DNA of 13,228 nucleotides from positions 1-13,228 of the forward strand of contig JAHFQL010000024.1 in assembly GCA_023259315.1 (NCBI GenBank). Direction: 5' to 3'. Positions 1-5,517 of this stretch are shown in pieces. The stretch is from Candidatus Woesearchaeota archaeon. GTDB taxonomy: Archaea; Nanoarchaeota; Nanoarchaeia; Woesearchaeales; GW2011-AR4. Within the stretch, counting starts at the first letter, position 1; each line of letters starts with the position of its first letter. The notes under the pieces were generated by a model, which did no database searches, was not told the origin of the DNA, and saw nothing but the letters and a program-made list of their open reading frames with translations. Made by a program: the position numbers and the translations under genes.

Positions 1-169
1 GAATATTTTTTTGTTTATTGTTATCATGTTTTTGAAATTAAATGCTCCTGCCTAGCTATAAACCATTTTGTTAAAAGTTGTAGATTATTAATTTTTATAT
101 TTTATTTATTTTCTACAATGAAATTTTGCTTGTCAATGCAATAAAAAAGGCAGAGTCTCTTGAGTGACT
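1..169. other. AT-rich left flank with a tRNA-Glu 3'-end-like scrap
   Basis: No coding region is supported here. Positions 41-52 read AATGCTCCTGCC, identical to positions 1538-1549, which are the 3' end of the tRNA-Glu gene and its immediate flank. Partial similarity continues to about position 64, into the T-arm. The rest is low-complexity A/T sequence downstream of the lipoprotein stop codon. T-runs at 5-13 and A-runs at 141-148 are visible, but no convincing terminator hairpin was found. Confidence 0.5.
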
Positions 170-1459
170 TTACCATGTCTTTCTGTAAGCCTCAAACTCT
201 TCGTAGAATTTCTCAAGTGTTATTCCGAATGCACTTTGAAAGGCGGTTGATACATCCTGCCCTTTGCCCATGTTTGCGCAGAAATCATCAAGTGCTGTTA
301 TCGGTTTGTCTTTAATCAAATAATCCACTGCCGTTGCAAATAACGGATAAGCAAATTGAAGATTAGCGTGTGAAGTTCCCTCATTCGTTTCAAAAGATTT
401 TAATAAACCTGTCTCCTGTTTTGCCAATGGGATTATCTGCTGAATACTAAATGGGAAACTCCATCCTGCTTCAGGCATTACTTTGTATGACAGCAATACA
501 GCTTCTCCCTCATAGAACCATTTTGGGGCGGAGAGGCGTTCTTGAGCTATACTGCCGCACCCATTTTGAAATTGGTATACATGCACATATTCATGCATCG
601 AAACCCCATTGTGCGGTTCTCCACCAATCTGTTTCTTTGATTCTGTCTGCATATTCCAAATATCACTTTTCGTTTTGACCTCAATCACCGTTATTCCATT
701 TTCCACCACGACTTGGGCTCCAGTTGAAAGGTCGCCAGTGGCTTGAGTGGCGCTAACCCTTAACCCCGACGGTTGGTTTGTGCTTTTCCCAAACCACTTC
801 TTAAGATAAAAATCCATTGCTGATATTCCGTGTATAACAAAAAGCCGATCCTCATCAGTTACACCGCTTGCAAATTCCGCTTTGACAAGGGAAGGCAATT
901 CATTGAAAGCTTGTTTTTGTTCGCCTCCTGTTTGTTCACTCCCTAACGCTACTCCTTTTTTTTCAAACTCGCACAACTTTTGGCAAGCGGGTTGAATAGA
1001 TGAATAAATACTGCAATCGGGCCATTGGACTTTCTTGCCAGCTTTCCAATCTTCGCACAGTTGCTTTCCCCGGGGATCCGGGATATAAGAACAAGAAGGC
1101 GGCCAACATCCAAAATCGTCTTTTCCAGTAGCTTGTTGCTGGGTTTGAGCTGGTTGTGTTGATGCAGTTTCTTTTTTTTCAAGCTCGCATAGCTTTACGC
1201 AATTTGGATAATCAGATAATATGGAACAATCTGGCCACTGAATTGCCTTTCCGGATTTCCAATTACCGCACATCTGCCTTGCATAGCCTTCTGGCAAGGA
1301 GTCGCATGAAGAGAAGCAGCCAAAATCATCCTTTGCATTTGTTTGTTTAGTTTGAGTAGTATTTATTTTTCCAGTGCTTGGAGTTTTAGTTTGTTGCTGA
1401 GGAACGCAACCAATCACAGCGATTAACAAAATTAAAAATATAATAAAATTTTTAGACAT
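170..1459 (-). CDS. Secreted lipoprotein, twin six-Cys modules plus zincin-like (peptidase MA-type) domain
   Basis: A 429-residue predicted surface lipoprotein. Residues 1-18 form a signal peptide ending in a lipobox (VIGC), so Cys18 would be lipid-anchored. Two homologous modules follow at about residues 42-95 and 111-167. Each starts KDDFGC, has six cysteines, contains the QWPDCSI motif and ends LCE.EKK. They are joined by Thr/Gln-rich linkers suited to an extracellular stalk. The C-terminal region, about 190-429, has HEYVH (HExxH, about residue 288) followed some 25 residues later by WFYEGEA, which could supply the third zinc ligand. This fits gluzincin-type metallopeptidases such as the peptidase MA-like family, but substrate and activity are inferred. 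The gene stands alone, with a TATA-like box upstream and no clear Shine-Dalgarno sequence. Confidence 0.8.
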   Translation of the reverse strand: MSKNFIIFLILLIAVIGCVPQQQTKTPSTGKINTTQTKQTNAKDDFGCFSSCDSLPEGYARQMCGNWKSGKAIQWPDCSILSDYPNCVKLCELEKKETASTQPAQTQQQATGKDDFGCWPPSCSYIPDPRGKQLCEDWKAGKKVQWPDCSIYSSIQPACQKLCEFEKKGVALGSEQTGGEQKQAFNELPSLVKAEFASGVTDEDRLFVIHGISAMDFYLKKWFGKSTNQPSGLRVSATQATGDLSTGAQVVVENGITVIEVKTKSDIWNMQTESKKQIGGEPHNGVSMHEYVHVYQFQNGCGSIAQERLSAPKWFYEGEAVLLSYKVMPEAGWSFPFSIQQIIPLAKQETGLLKSFETNEGTSHANLQFAYPLFATAVDYLIKDKPITALDDFCANMGKGQDVSTAFQSAFGITLEKFYEEFEAYRKTW

Positions 1460-1463
1460 TAAA

Positions 1464-1484
1464 CATCATAATAGAATCATGATG
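1464..1484. promoter_or_regulatory. Inverted repeat between lipoprotein promoter and start
   Basis: CATCAT (1464-1469) and ATGATG (1479-1484) form a 6-bp inverted repeat with a 9-base spacer. It lies where transcription from the adjacent TATA-like box would begin, so it could be an operator or a 5' hairpin. It is short and AT-rich, so chance is possible. Confidence 0.25.
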
Positions 1485-1490
1485 AAAGGT

Positions 1491-1501
1491 GTTTATAAAT
1501 A
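1491..1501 (-). promoter_or_regulatory. TATA-like box of the lipoprotein gene
   Basis: On the minus strand the sequence reads ATTTATAAAC about 32 bases before the ATG at 1459. An archaeal TATA box here would place the start of transcription near 1465-1470, giving a very short leader. This agrees with the absence of a Shine-Dalgarno motif. Confidence 0.45.
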
Positions 1502-1539
1502 TTTCTTTTTAAATTCTGAGTATTACAAAATAAGTATAA

Positions 1540-1614
1540 TGCTCCTGCCGAGATTTGAACTCGGGTCACTGCCTCGAGAAGGCGGTATGATTGGCCGGGC
1601 TACACTACAGGAGC
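1540..1614 (-). tRNA. tRNA-Glu (anticodon CTC)
   Basis: A 75-base gene without CCA folds as a standard cloverleaf on the minus strand. The acceptor stem GCTCCTG/CAGGAGC is perfect over 7 bp. The D-loop contains GCCCGGCC. The anticodon loop TTCTCGA gives CTC, and the T-arm is CCGGG-TTCAAAT-CTCGG. The anticodon stem CCGCC/GGCAG has one C-A mismatch at 28-42. Discriminator base is A. CCA is not encoded. No intron is needed to fold it. It reads GAG codons. A 12-base copy of its 3' end with flank recurs at 41-52. Confidence 0.95.
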
Positions 1615-1638
1615 GCATCAGTTCAGAATTCTAAGGGG

Positions 1639-1648
1639 TTTTTAAAAG
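1639..1648 (-). promoter_or_regulatory. TATA-like box of tRNA-Glu
   Basis: The minus strand reads CTTTTAAAAAC. The TTTTAAAA core lies 26-33 bases upstream of the tRNA 5' end at 1614, the expected archaeal spacing for a stable-RNA promoter. Confidence 0.55.
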
Positions 1649-1673
1649 TTGAGGTTTTGGCTATTGCAAAAAA

Positions 1674-2171
1674 CTATAACTCTTTCATCAGGCTATCAAT
1701 ATTAAGCCTTTTTGTGTACATGTCAATTTTTCCATGAGTGTCCTTGGGCCATTTGTTTCTGGGCCTGTCAGCGTAAATCTCAATTCCATTTCCGTCAGGA
1801 TCTTTTAGGTATATTGCTTCACTGACGCCATGGTCTGATGCCCCTTCTATCGGCCAATTATTATCGGATAGCCTTTTGAATACTCTTGCAAGCTCCTTCC
1901 TGCTTGGGACAAGAATTGCAAAATGATAGAGTCCGGTGCTTCCTTTTGGTGGTGGATTTCCGTTGGCGCTCTCCCATGTGTTCAGGCCAATGTGATGGTG
2001 GTAACCACCTACAGAAAGAAATGCTGCGCTATTACCCATTCTAGTCATTACTTCAAAACCCAGAATTTTTGTGTAAAATTTCACAGAGCGTTCCAAATCG
2101 GCAACCTTAAGATGCACATGCCCGATTGATGTCCTTGGGTCAATTGCCTCGTTGGGTTTGGATTTACTCAT
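1674..2171 (-). CDS. VOC-superfamily protein (glyoxalase/extradiol dioxygenase, CatE-like)
   Basis: A 165-residue protein of the vicinal oxygen chelate fold, with two beta-alpha-beta-beta-beta halves. The first half opens with GHVHLKVADLERSVKFY; the second contains LYHFAILV and ends DPDGNGIEIYAD. The His in the HVHL strand, the His of YHF and the Glu of IEIY match the His-His-Glu metal site of CatE-like (catechol 2,3-dioxygenase-like) members. The Tyr-His-His-His run after SVGG resembles the substrate pocket of that subgroup. The substrate cannot be told from sequence. The frame is open to an upstream ATG at 2222, which would add 17 residues. I prefer the ATG at 2171 because a TATA-like box sits about 27 bases before it and the fold starts soon after. 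Confidence 0.85.
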   Translation of the reverse strand: MSKSKPNEAIDPRTSIGHVHLKVADLERSVKFYTKILGFEVMTRMGNSAAFLSVGGYHHHIGLNTWESANGNPPPKGSTGLYHFAILVPSRKELARVFKRLSDNNWPIEGASDHGVSEAIYLKDPDGNGIEIYADRPRNKWPKDTHGKIDMYTKRLNIDSLMKEL

Positions 2172-2187
2172 TGTTGCTAAAGTAACT

Positions 2188-2200
2188 TGAATATATAATA
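2188..2200 (-). promoter_or_regulatory. TATA-like box of the VOC gene, supporting a leaderless start
   Basis: The minus strand reads TTATTATATATTC, beginning about 27-30 bases before the ATG at 2171. An archaeal promoter here would start transcription at or next to that ATG. It lies inside the frame if the longer start at 2222 is used, which argues against the longer start. Confidence 0.5.
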
Positions 2201-2240
2201 ATTTAATGATTGAAAATTTCACAAATTATTCAATATTACC

Positions 2241-2462
2241 TTATTTTTCTTTTTTTGAAGATTCTTCAAATTTTTTATATAGAAATATATAAACTCCCAC
2301 AATAAGCAATAAACTTATCGAGAACAATTCAACAAACATACCAAGACTTATAGAAGCTTGATCACTTTTTGAGGTTATTGCGAAAGCTAATATTACTCCA
2401 ATGTAAGTCCCAATTAGCAATTCAATTATAATATCTAGTAGCTTTTCATAAAATTTATCCAT
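2241..2462 (-). CDS. Small two-helix membrane protein, function unknown
   Basis: A 73-residue hypothetical protein. Hydrophobic segments at about residues 9-30 and 40-62 should both cross the membrane, with a short polar turn (TSKSDQAS) between them and a charged Lys/Glu-rich tail (YKKFEESSKKEK) at the C-terminus. No family is recognised. The open frame, the two clean helices and a TATA-like box (TTTATATAA, about 2484-2492) roughly 30 bases before the ATG support a real gene. There is no Shine-Dalgarno, so the transcript is likely nearly leaderless. It lies directly downstream of tRNA-Ser on the same strand, after an oligo-T tract, so it is probably transcribed on its own. Confidence 0.6.
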   Translation of the reverse strand: MDKFYEKLLDIIIELLIGTYIGVILAFAITSKSDQASISLGMFVELFSISLLLIVGVYIFLYKKFEESSKKEK

Positions 2463-2483
2463 ACTGATTTAAAAGATTTTTAA

Positions 2484-2492
2484 AATTATATA
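2484..2492 (-). promoter_or_regulatory. TATA-like box of the two-helix membrane protein gene
   Basis: The minus strand reads TTTATATAA, roughly 22-30 bases before the ATG at 2462. This would produce a leaderless or almost leaderless mRNA. Confidence 0.4.
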
Positions 2493-2500
2493 AAGTTTTC

Positions 2501-2512
2501 TATAAAATAAAA
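2501..2512 (-). terminator. Oligo-T tract after tRNA-Ser
   Basis: Immediately after the tRNA-Ser 3' end the minus strand reads TTTTATTTTATA. Archaeal RNA polymerase stops at such T-rich stretches without a hairpin, so this is a likely terminator for the tRNA transcript. Confidence 0.45.
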
Positions 2513-2663
2513 CGCCGGAGCTGGGACTTTCAATCCAGTGGAAGTGTTAAGTCAGGCAACGAATGCTCGCACCCAAGATGCAACCACCATGATTTTGAAC
2601 CCAGATATCCTTTCGGAAACAAGCTTTCCAGGCTTGCGCGATACCGAGTTACGCGACCCCGGC
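2513..2663 (-). tRNA. tRNA-Ser (anticodon GGA), interrupted by a T-loop intron
   Basis: On the minus strand the 5' part reads acceptor GCCGGGG, D-arm GCG...CGC with a GG-containing loop, anticodon arm CAAGC-CTGGAAA-GCTTG (anticodon GGA), a long variable arm with a TCC-GAAA-GGA hairpin, and the T-stem strand CTGGG. The 3' part supplies CCCAG, acceptor strand CTCCGGC and discriminator G73. The long variable arm and G73 are serine identity features. The two halves of the T-loop are separated by 67 bases. Removing them gives CTGGG-TTCAAAT-CCCAG, a perfect T-arm, and an 84-base mature tRNA without CCA. There is no intron in the anticodon loop. It decodes UCC and UCU. Confidence 0.93.
2527..2593 (-). 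other. tRNA intron at position 59/60 with bulge-helix-bulge motif
   Basis: The 67-base intron lies between A59 and T60 of tRNA-Ser. Exon T-stem CTGGG/CCCAG forms the outer helix. TTCA of the 5' exon pairs with TGAA near the intron's 3' end as a 4-bp central helix. The flanking 3-base bulges are AAA and AGT. Cutting each bulge after its second base yields exactly the canonical loop TTCAAAT. A further helix in the intron, TGGTGG with CCACTG, closes the other side with two G-T pairs. Boundaries are inferred from this geometry and from the restored T-loop. Confidence 0.85.
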
Positions 2664-2825
2664 GTGATAAAAAACTTGAATTGGTTTTTGGTTATTTAAA
2701 AAATTATGTATTTTTAAAATTTCCAGAAATCTTGGATTTTTGTGGTATAAATGTTTGTTGATCTATAATTTAAATCAAAAAATTTAAATAAACTAATTTA
2801 TAATTAGGGGGCCAGAGGTGATTTG
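2664..2825. promoter_or_regulatory. Divergent promoter region of tRNA-Ser and the cupredoxin operon
   Basis: On the minus strand a TTTAAATA-like box (about 2693-2702) lies 30-38 bases before the tRNA-Ser 5' end. On the plus strand TTTAAATAA (2783-2791) is a candidate TATA box. It would start transcription near 2812, keeping the Shine-Dalgarno sequence GAGGTGA (2815-2821) in the message. That site is 4 bases from the ATG at 2826. A TTG at 2823 abuts the site and is therefore an unlikely start. Confidence 0.5.
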
Positions 2826-3200
2826 ATGCAAAATTTAAAATTAACAATAATGTCCATTTTTCTAATGATTTTAGTTGTTGGTTGCTCTCAGCCGCCAGCT
2901 TCTGCTCCAACGCAAAATACTCCAACTACAGCAAGCCCAGCAGCTTCTGGGAAACTAATTTCTGTAACGATACAGGGATTTAAATTCAGCCCTGCTGATG
3001 TTACTGTAAATGCAGGCGACACAGTTGAATGGACAAATGAAGATAGCACGCCGCACACAGTAGAAAGTTCTGACGGCTCCCTGAAATCAGACGAGCTTGC
3101 AAAAGGCGACAAATATAGGTTCACTTTTACAAAAGCTGGAAAGCATGATTATATATGCGGAATCCACCCTTCCATGCATGGCTCTGTAACGGTGCAGTAG
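2826..3200 (+). CDS. Blue-copper (cupredoxin) lipoprotein, amicyanin-like
   Basis: A 124-residue predicted electron-carrier lipoprotein. Residues 1-20 form a signal peptide with lipobox VVGC (Cys20). A Pro/Thr/Ser/Ala-rich linker of about 20 residues precedes a single cupredoxin domain (about 43-124). Type 1 copper ligands are all visible: His77 (TPHTVE), Cys111 and His114 (CGIH), and Met117 (HPSM). The C-x2-H-x2-M loop is the short spacing found in amicyanin. GDTVEW and the HTV strand are typical. It probably shuttles electrons on the outer face of the membrane or binds copper; the partner is unknown. Strong ribosome binding site GAGGTGA. Its TAG is followed immediately by the ATG of a membrane protein, so the two are co-transcribed. 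Confidence 0.93.
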   Translation: MQNLKLTIMSIFLMILVVGCSQPPASAPTQNTPTTASPAASGKLISVTIQGFKFSPADVTVNAGDTVEWTNEDSTPHTVESSDGSLKSDELAKGDKYRFTFTKAGKHDYICGIHPSMHGSVTVQ

Positions 3201-3929
3201 ATGAGTAAATTCTATTCAAATTTGATTTTTTCCATCTCAATAACTGCAGTAATGAACGCGCTGGACATGACTTACCATGTCGCAACGGGCTGGGCCGTCC
3301 ACCTTAATTATGTTGCAATAAAATTGACAGTCATTTTCTTGACAGTTTGGATGATAACCCAGTTCATCGGAATTGGAAAGGAAGAAGGAATAGTAGCAAG
3401 CATCTTCGGGCCATTTATTTTTTATATTTATTACCAGTTTGCCAGCGCAACTCTGAATAGGGCTATATTCAAAATAGACGAGCAATTTTGGTTTTTCTTT
3501 TTGCACGCTGCCTTGATGCTTATTGCTTATTTTGCCGCATTTAACTTTGTTAAATCAAAAAGGCATTTGATAAGTGCAGTATGTTTTGTTGTAATGGCCA
3601 GCTTCTTTGCGATTGCGCTTGATGCCATGCTTATAATGCTCAGATGGCGCTTGCAGGGGATTGATGAGGAAACAGCAGCAAGATTAATTACATTCAGCGT
3701 TATTTTAATTGCAGTTATTGCTTACATTGTTGGCGTAATTGCAGGGATACTGGCAGATAATTTGCTGAAGAAAAAATACCTTGATAGATTGATTGCAGCC
3801 GCAATCAGCTGCTTAATTATTATTTTATCAACAAAAGATTTGGCGCATGCAGTATTTGCATTTGCTTTTGTGATTGTTGTCTACTATATCATTCACGGAT
3901 TCAAAAAGGGAATTGCAGCTGGTGCATAA
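3201..3929 (+). CDS. Multi-pass membrane protein in cupredoxin operon, function unknown
   Basis: A 242-residue integral membrane protein with about seven hydrophobic segments (roughly 6-30, 38-58, 62-85, 96-118, 124-147, 163-188 and 195-230), separated by short basic loops such as KSKRH and KKKYLDR. I do not recognise a family. Histidines and a methionine in or near membrane segments (for example MTYHVATGWAVH near the N-terminus) might bind metal, but this is only a suggestion from the context. It starts on the base after the cupredoxin stop codon and shares one base with the next gene (TAATG). It is therefore translationally coupled to both and may be a membrane partner of the copper protein. 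Confidence 0.75.
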   Translation: MSKFYSNLIFSISITAVMNALDMTYHVATGWAVHLNYVAIKLTVIFLTVWMITQFIGIGKEEGIVASIFGPFIFYIYYQFASATLNRAIFKIDEQFWFFFLHAALMLIAYFAAFNFVKSKRHLISAVCFVVMASFFAIALDAMLIMLRWRLQGIDEETAARLITFSVILIAVIAYIVGVIAGILADNLLKKKYLDRLIAAAISCLIIILSTKDLAHAVFAFAFVIVVYYIIHGFKKGIAAGA

Positions 3930-4180
3930 TGGAAAAGAAAGGATGGTTTGTTTTGGGGATTGTGACGGGAATTATCGGCAGCTTTTATGAATTTGTCCCA
4001 AGAAAGACAATAAAGTCAATAGCCGATTTTCTGCTTTTTGATATTAGTGTGCTTGGCCACAGAATAAGGCACAATGATTTAATTTTACTAGGCACTGTAA
4101 TGCTGATAATTAGTTTTGTCAGCTTCTATAAAATCTATAAGTTAAAGAAAAATAAAAAAATAATTAATTTATTTCTTTGA
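3929..4180 (+). CDS. Small two-helix membrane protein, third gene of cupredoxin unit
   Basis: An 83-residue hypothetical membrane protein. Hydrophobic segments at about residues 6-22 and 50-70 flank a polar middle (VPRKTIKS, GHRIRHND), and the C-terminus is lysine-rich (YKLKKNKKI). The ATG overlaps the stop of the previous gene by one base, which argues for a real, coupled gene. Its 3' end overlaps the convergent gene at 4169-4378 by 12 bases. No family recognised. Confidence 0.6.
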   Translation: MEKKGWFVLGIVTGIIGSFYEFVPRKTIKSIADFLLFDISVLGHRIRHNDLILLGTVMLIISFVSFYKIYKLKKNKKIINLFL

Positions 4181-4378
4181 CATTCTTCCCGTTCTGACTG
4201 CTTCGCAGTTTGGGCATTTGCTTGAGCCAATCTGGCCAACACCTACAACTACAAACAGTGCAGTCCACCATGAGATACCCCAAAAGTCCCATGTGCCAAG
4301 GTCTTTCAAAAGAAAAATAACGCCCAAGACCAAAAAGCTAGCTCCGCCTATCATCATACAATTCTTACATACGCACAT
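4169..4378 (-). CDS. Small membrane protein with CxxC pairs at both ends
   Basis: A 69-residue protein. The N-terminus reads MCVCKNCMM, followed by two hydrophobic segments (about 10-25 and 34-50), then SSKCPNCEAVRTGRMSKK. The CKNC and CPNC pairs could together bind one zinc ion, as a zinc ribbon split by a hairpin of two membrane helices with both ends on the cytoplasmic side. The start is supported by AGGTGAT 5 bases before the ATG and an AT-rich TATA-like stretch further upstream. It converges with the cupredoxin unit and overlaps its last gene by 12 bases. Function unknown. Confidence 0.65.
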   Translation of the reverse strand: MCVCKNCMMIGGASFLVLGVIFLLKDLGTWDFWGISWWTALFVVVGVGQIGSSKCPNCEAVRTGRMSKK

Positions 4379-4383
4379 AATCT

Positions 4384-4425
4384 ATCACCTATATTGGAAA
4401 TTAAATTTACACTTTAAATATATTT
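4384..4425 (-). promoter_or_regulatory. Promoter and ribosome binding site of the CxxC membrane protein
   Basis: The minus strand carries AGGTGAT (4384-4390), complementary to the archaeal 16S rRNA tail, 5 bases before the ATG at 4378. An ATATATTTAAAG stretch at about 4413-4425 is a plausible TATA box that keeps this site within the transcript. Confidence 0.45.
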
Positions 4426-4446
4426 CTATTTCTTGAGACTGTTATC

Positions 4447-4658
4447 TTAATCATGTTTGAGAAAAAAGTCTCGTCTAGGTGGTGTGTTGTACCGTTTCCG
4501 AAATTCTTTTGAAGCTATTCTTCGCTCAAAGATTTAATCTTAGAGGCCAGACAGTTCTTCATTAAATGTGCTTTAACGAGCAGAGAAGGTGCTTCAAAGA
4601 GCTTCTTTGCCGCAGGATACTTCGCCAGATATTTCTGAACAATCAATAATAGATGTAC
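4447..4658 (-). pseudogene. Possible decayed ORF in the 320-base gap (4379-4698)
   Basis: Two neighbouring minus-strand frames both look protein-like. Frame one (4658 down to a TAG at 4515-4517) encodes about 46 residues, including QKYLAKYPAAKKLFEAPSLL and KAHLMKNCLASKIK. A second frame (4533 down to a TAA at 4447-4449) encodes IFERRIASKEFRKRYNTPP then RRDFFLKHD. One frameshift near 4530 would join them as one basic protein fragment lacking a proper start. I do not recognise the family. A TATA-like TATAAAAG (about 4662-4669) lies just upstream, so a short TTG-started gene (4515-4646) is an alternative reading. It may equally be chance. Confidence 0.3.
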
Positions 4659-4698
4659 TTACTTTTATACTTTACGAAAAAGTTAAGGTAACAGTTCC

Positions 4699-5517
4699 CT
4701 ATTTTTCTATTGGATAACTACCCAAAATTTTTAAAAATACAGAAGATGCCTCCATCTCGCTTAATGCCAGCTTTACTTTTTCGTCTTCAATCCCTCCTTC
4801 AAAATCAACATAGAAAACGTATTCCCAGGGATTATCTGGGAGAGGCCTTGATTCCAGTTTTGTAAGATTTATCCCTTGCTTCGCAAGCCGTTGAAGGCAA
4901 TTTATCAATGCTCCTGGATAATGCTTAGTCTTAAATGCTATGCTCGTCTTTTCCCTCTTCATGTTTTCCGGAATTTTGTCAGCATTTGAGATGACAAAAA
5001 ACTTCGTCATGTTGTTATCATGGGTTTGAATGTTTTTATCAAGAACATCAAGGCCATAGATTTCTGCGCAAAGTTCAGAAGCAATAGCAGCCTCGTCTCT
5101 TTTGCCCCTTTCGTGGACGATTTTTGCAGCTCCTGCTGTATCAAATTCAGGAACTCTCTCAAATTTATGCTCCCTTATGTATTCCCTGCACTGCTCAAGC
5201 GCATGGGGATGGGAATAAACTTTCTTAATATCCTTTAATTTAGCGCCCCTGCTGGCAAGTAAGCAATGGTTTATTTTCAGGAAAACTTCTGCAATTATAT
5301 ACATCTTATGATTAAGTAACAAGTCATAGTTAATGGCAATACTTCCTGCAATGGTGTTCTCGAAGGGAAGCAATGCAAAATCAATTTTTTTCTCCTCAAG
5401 CACTTCAAATACCTCCTCAGAAATGTCGAATCCGATTGCCTCTGCATCATTGCCAAAATACTTATAGACCCCTAACTCGCTGTAAGCTCCCTTGATTCCC
5501 TGATATCCAATTTTCAT
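4699..5517 (-). CDS. pheA: Prephenate dehydratase (monofunctional, with ACT domain)
   Basis: 272 residues, the usual length for stand-alone prephenate dehydratase. It converts prephenate to phenylpyruvate, the last step before phenylalanine. The catalytic domain (about 1-180) has YQGIKGAYSE, PFENTIAGSI and NNMTKFFVI. The last corresponds to the TRF motif, with catalytic Thr171 kept but Arg replaced by Lys. A C-terminal ACT domain (about 190-272) has GALINCL and ESRP, the two motifs that bind phenylalanine for feedback inhibition. It is the last gene of the aromatic operon, and its ATG overlaps the tyrA stop by 4 bases (ATGA), so translation is coupled. No chorismate mutase domain is attached; that activity is on the upstream protein. 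Confidence 0.96.
   Translation of the reverse strand: MKIGYQGIKGAYSELGVYKYFGNDAEAIGFDISEEVFEVLEEKKIDFALLPFENTIAGSIAINYDLLLNHKMYIIAEVFLKINHCLLASRGAKLKDIKKVYSHPHALEQCREYIREHKFERVPEFDTAGAAKIVHERGKRDEAAIASELCAEIYGLDVLDKNIQTHDNNMTKFFVISNADKIPENMKREKTSIAFKTKHYPGALINCLQRLAKQGINLTKLESRPLPDNPWEYVFYVDFEGGIEDEKVKLALSEMEASSVFLKILGSYPIEK

Noticed and set aside
949..1182. Minus-strand frame of 77 codons inside the lipoprotein gene
   Set aside because: It lies in another frame of the repeated cysteine modules and has no features of its own.
2172..2222. Longer N-terminus of the VOC protein starting at 2222
   Set aside because: It would add 17 hydrophobic residues not needed by the fold, and it overlaps a TATA-like box well placed for the ATG at 2171.
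2823..2825. TTG start for the cupredoxin gene
   Set aside because: It directly abuts the Shine-Dalgarno sequence, leaving no room for initiation. The ATG three bases later has workable spacing.
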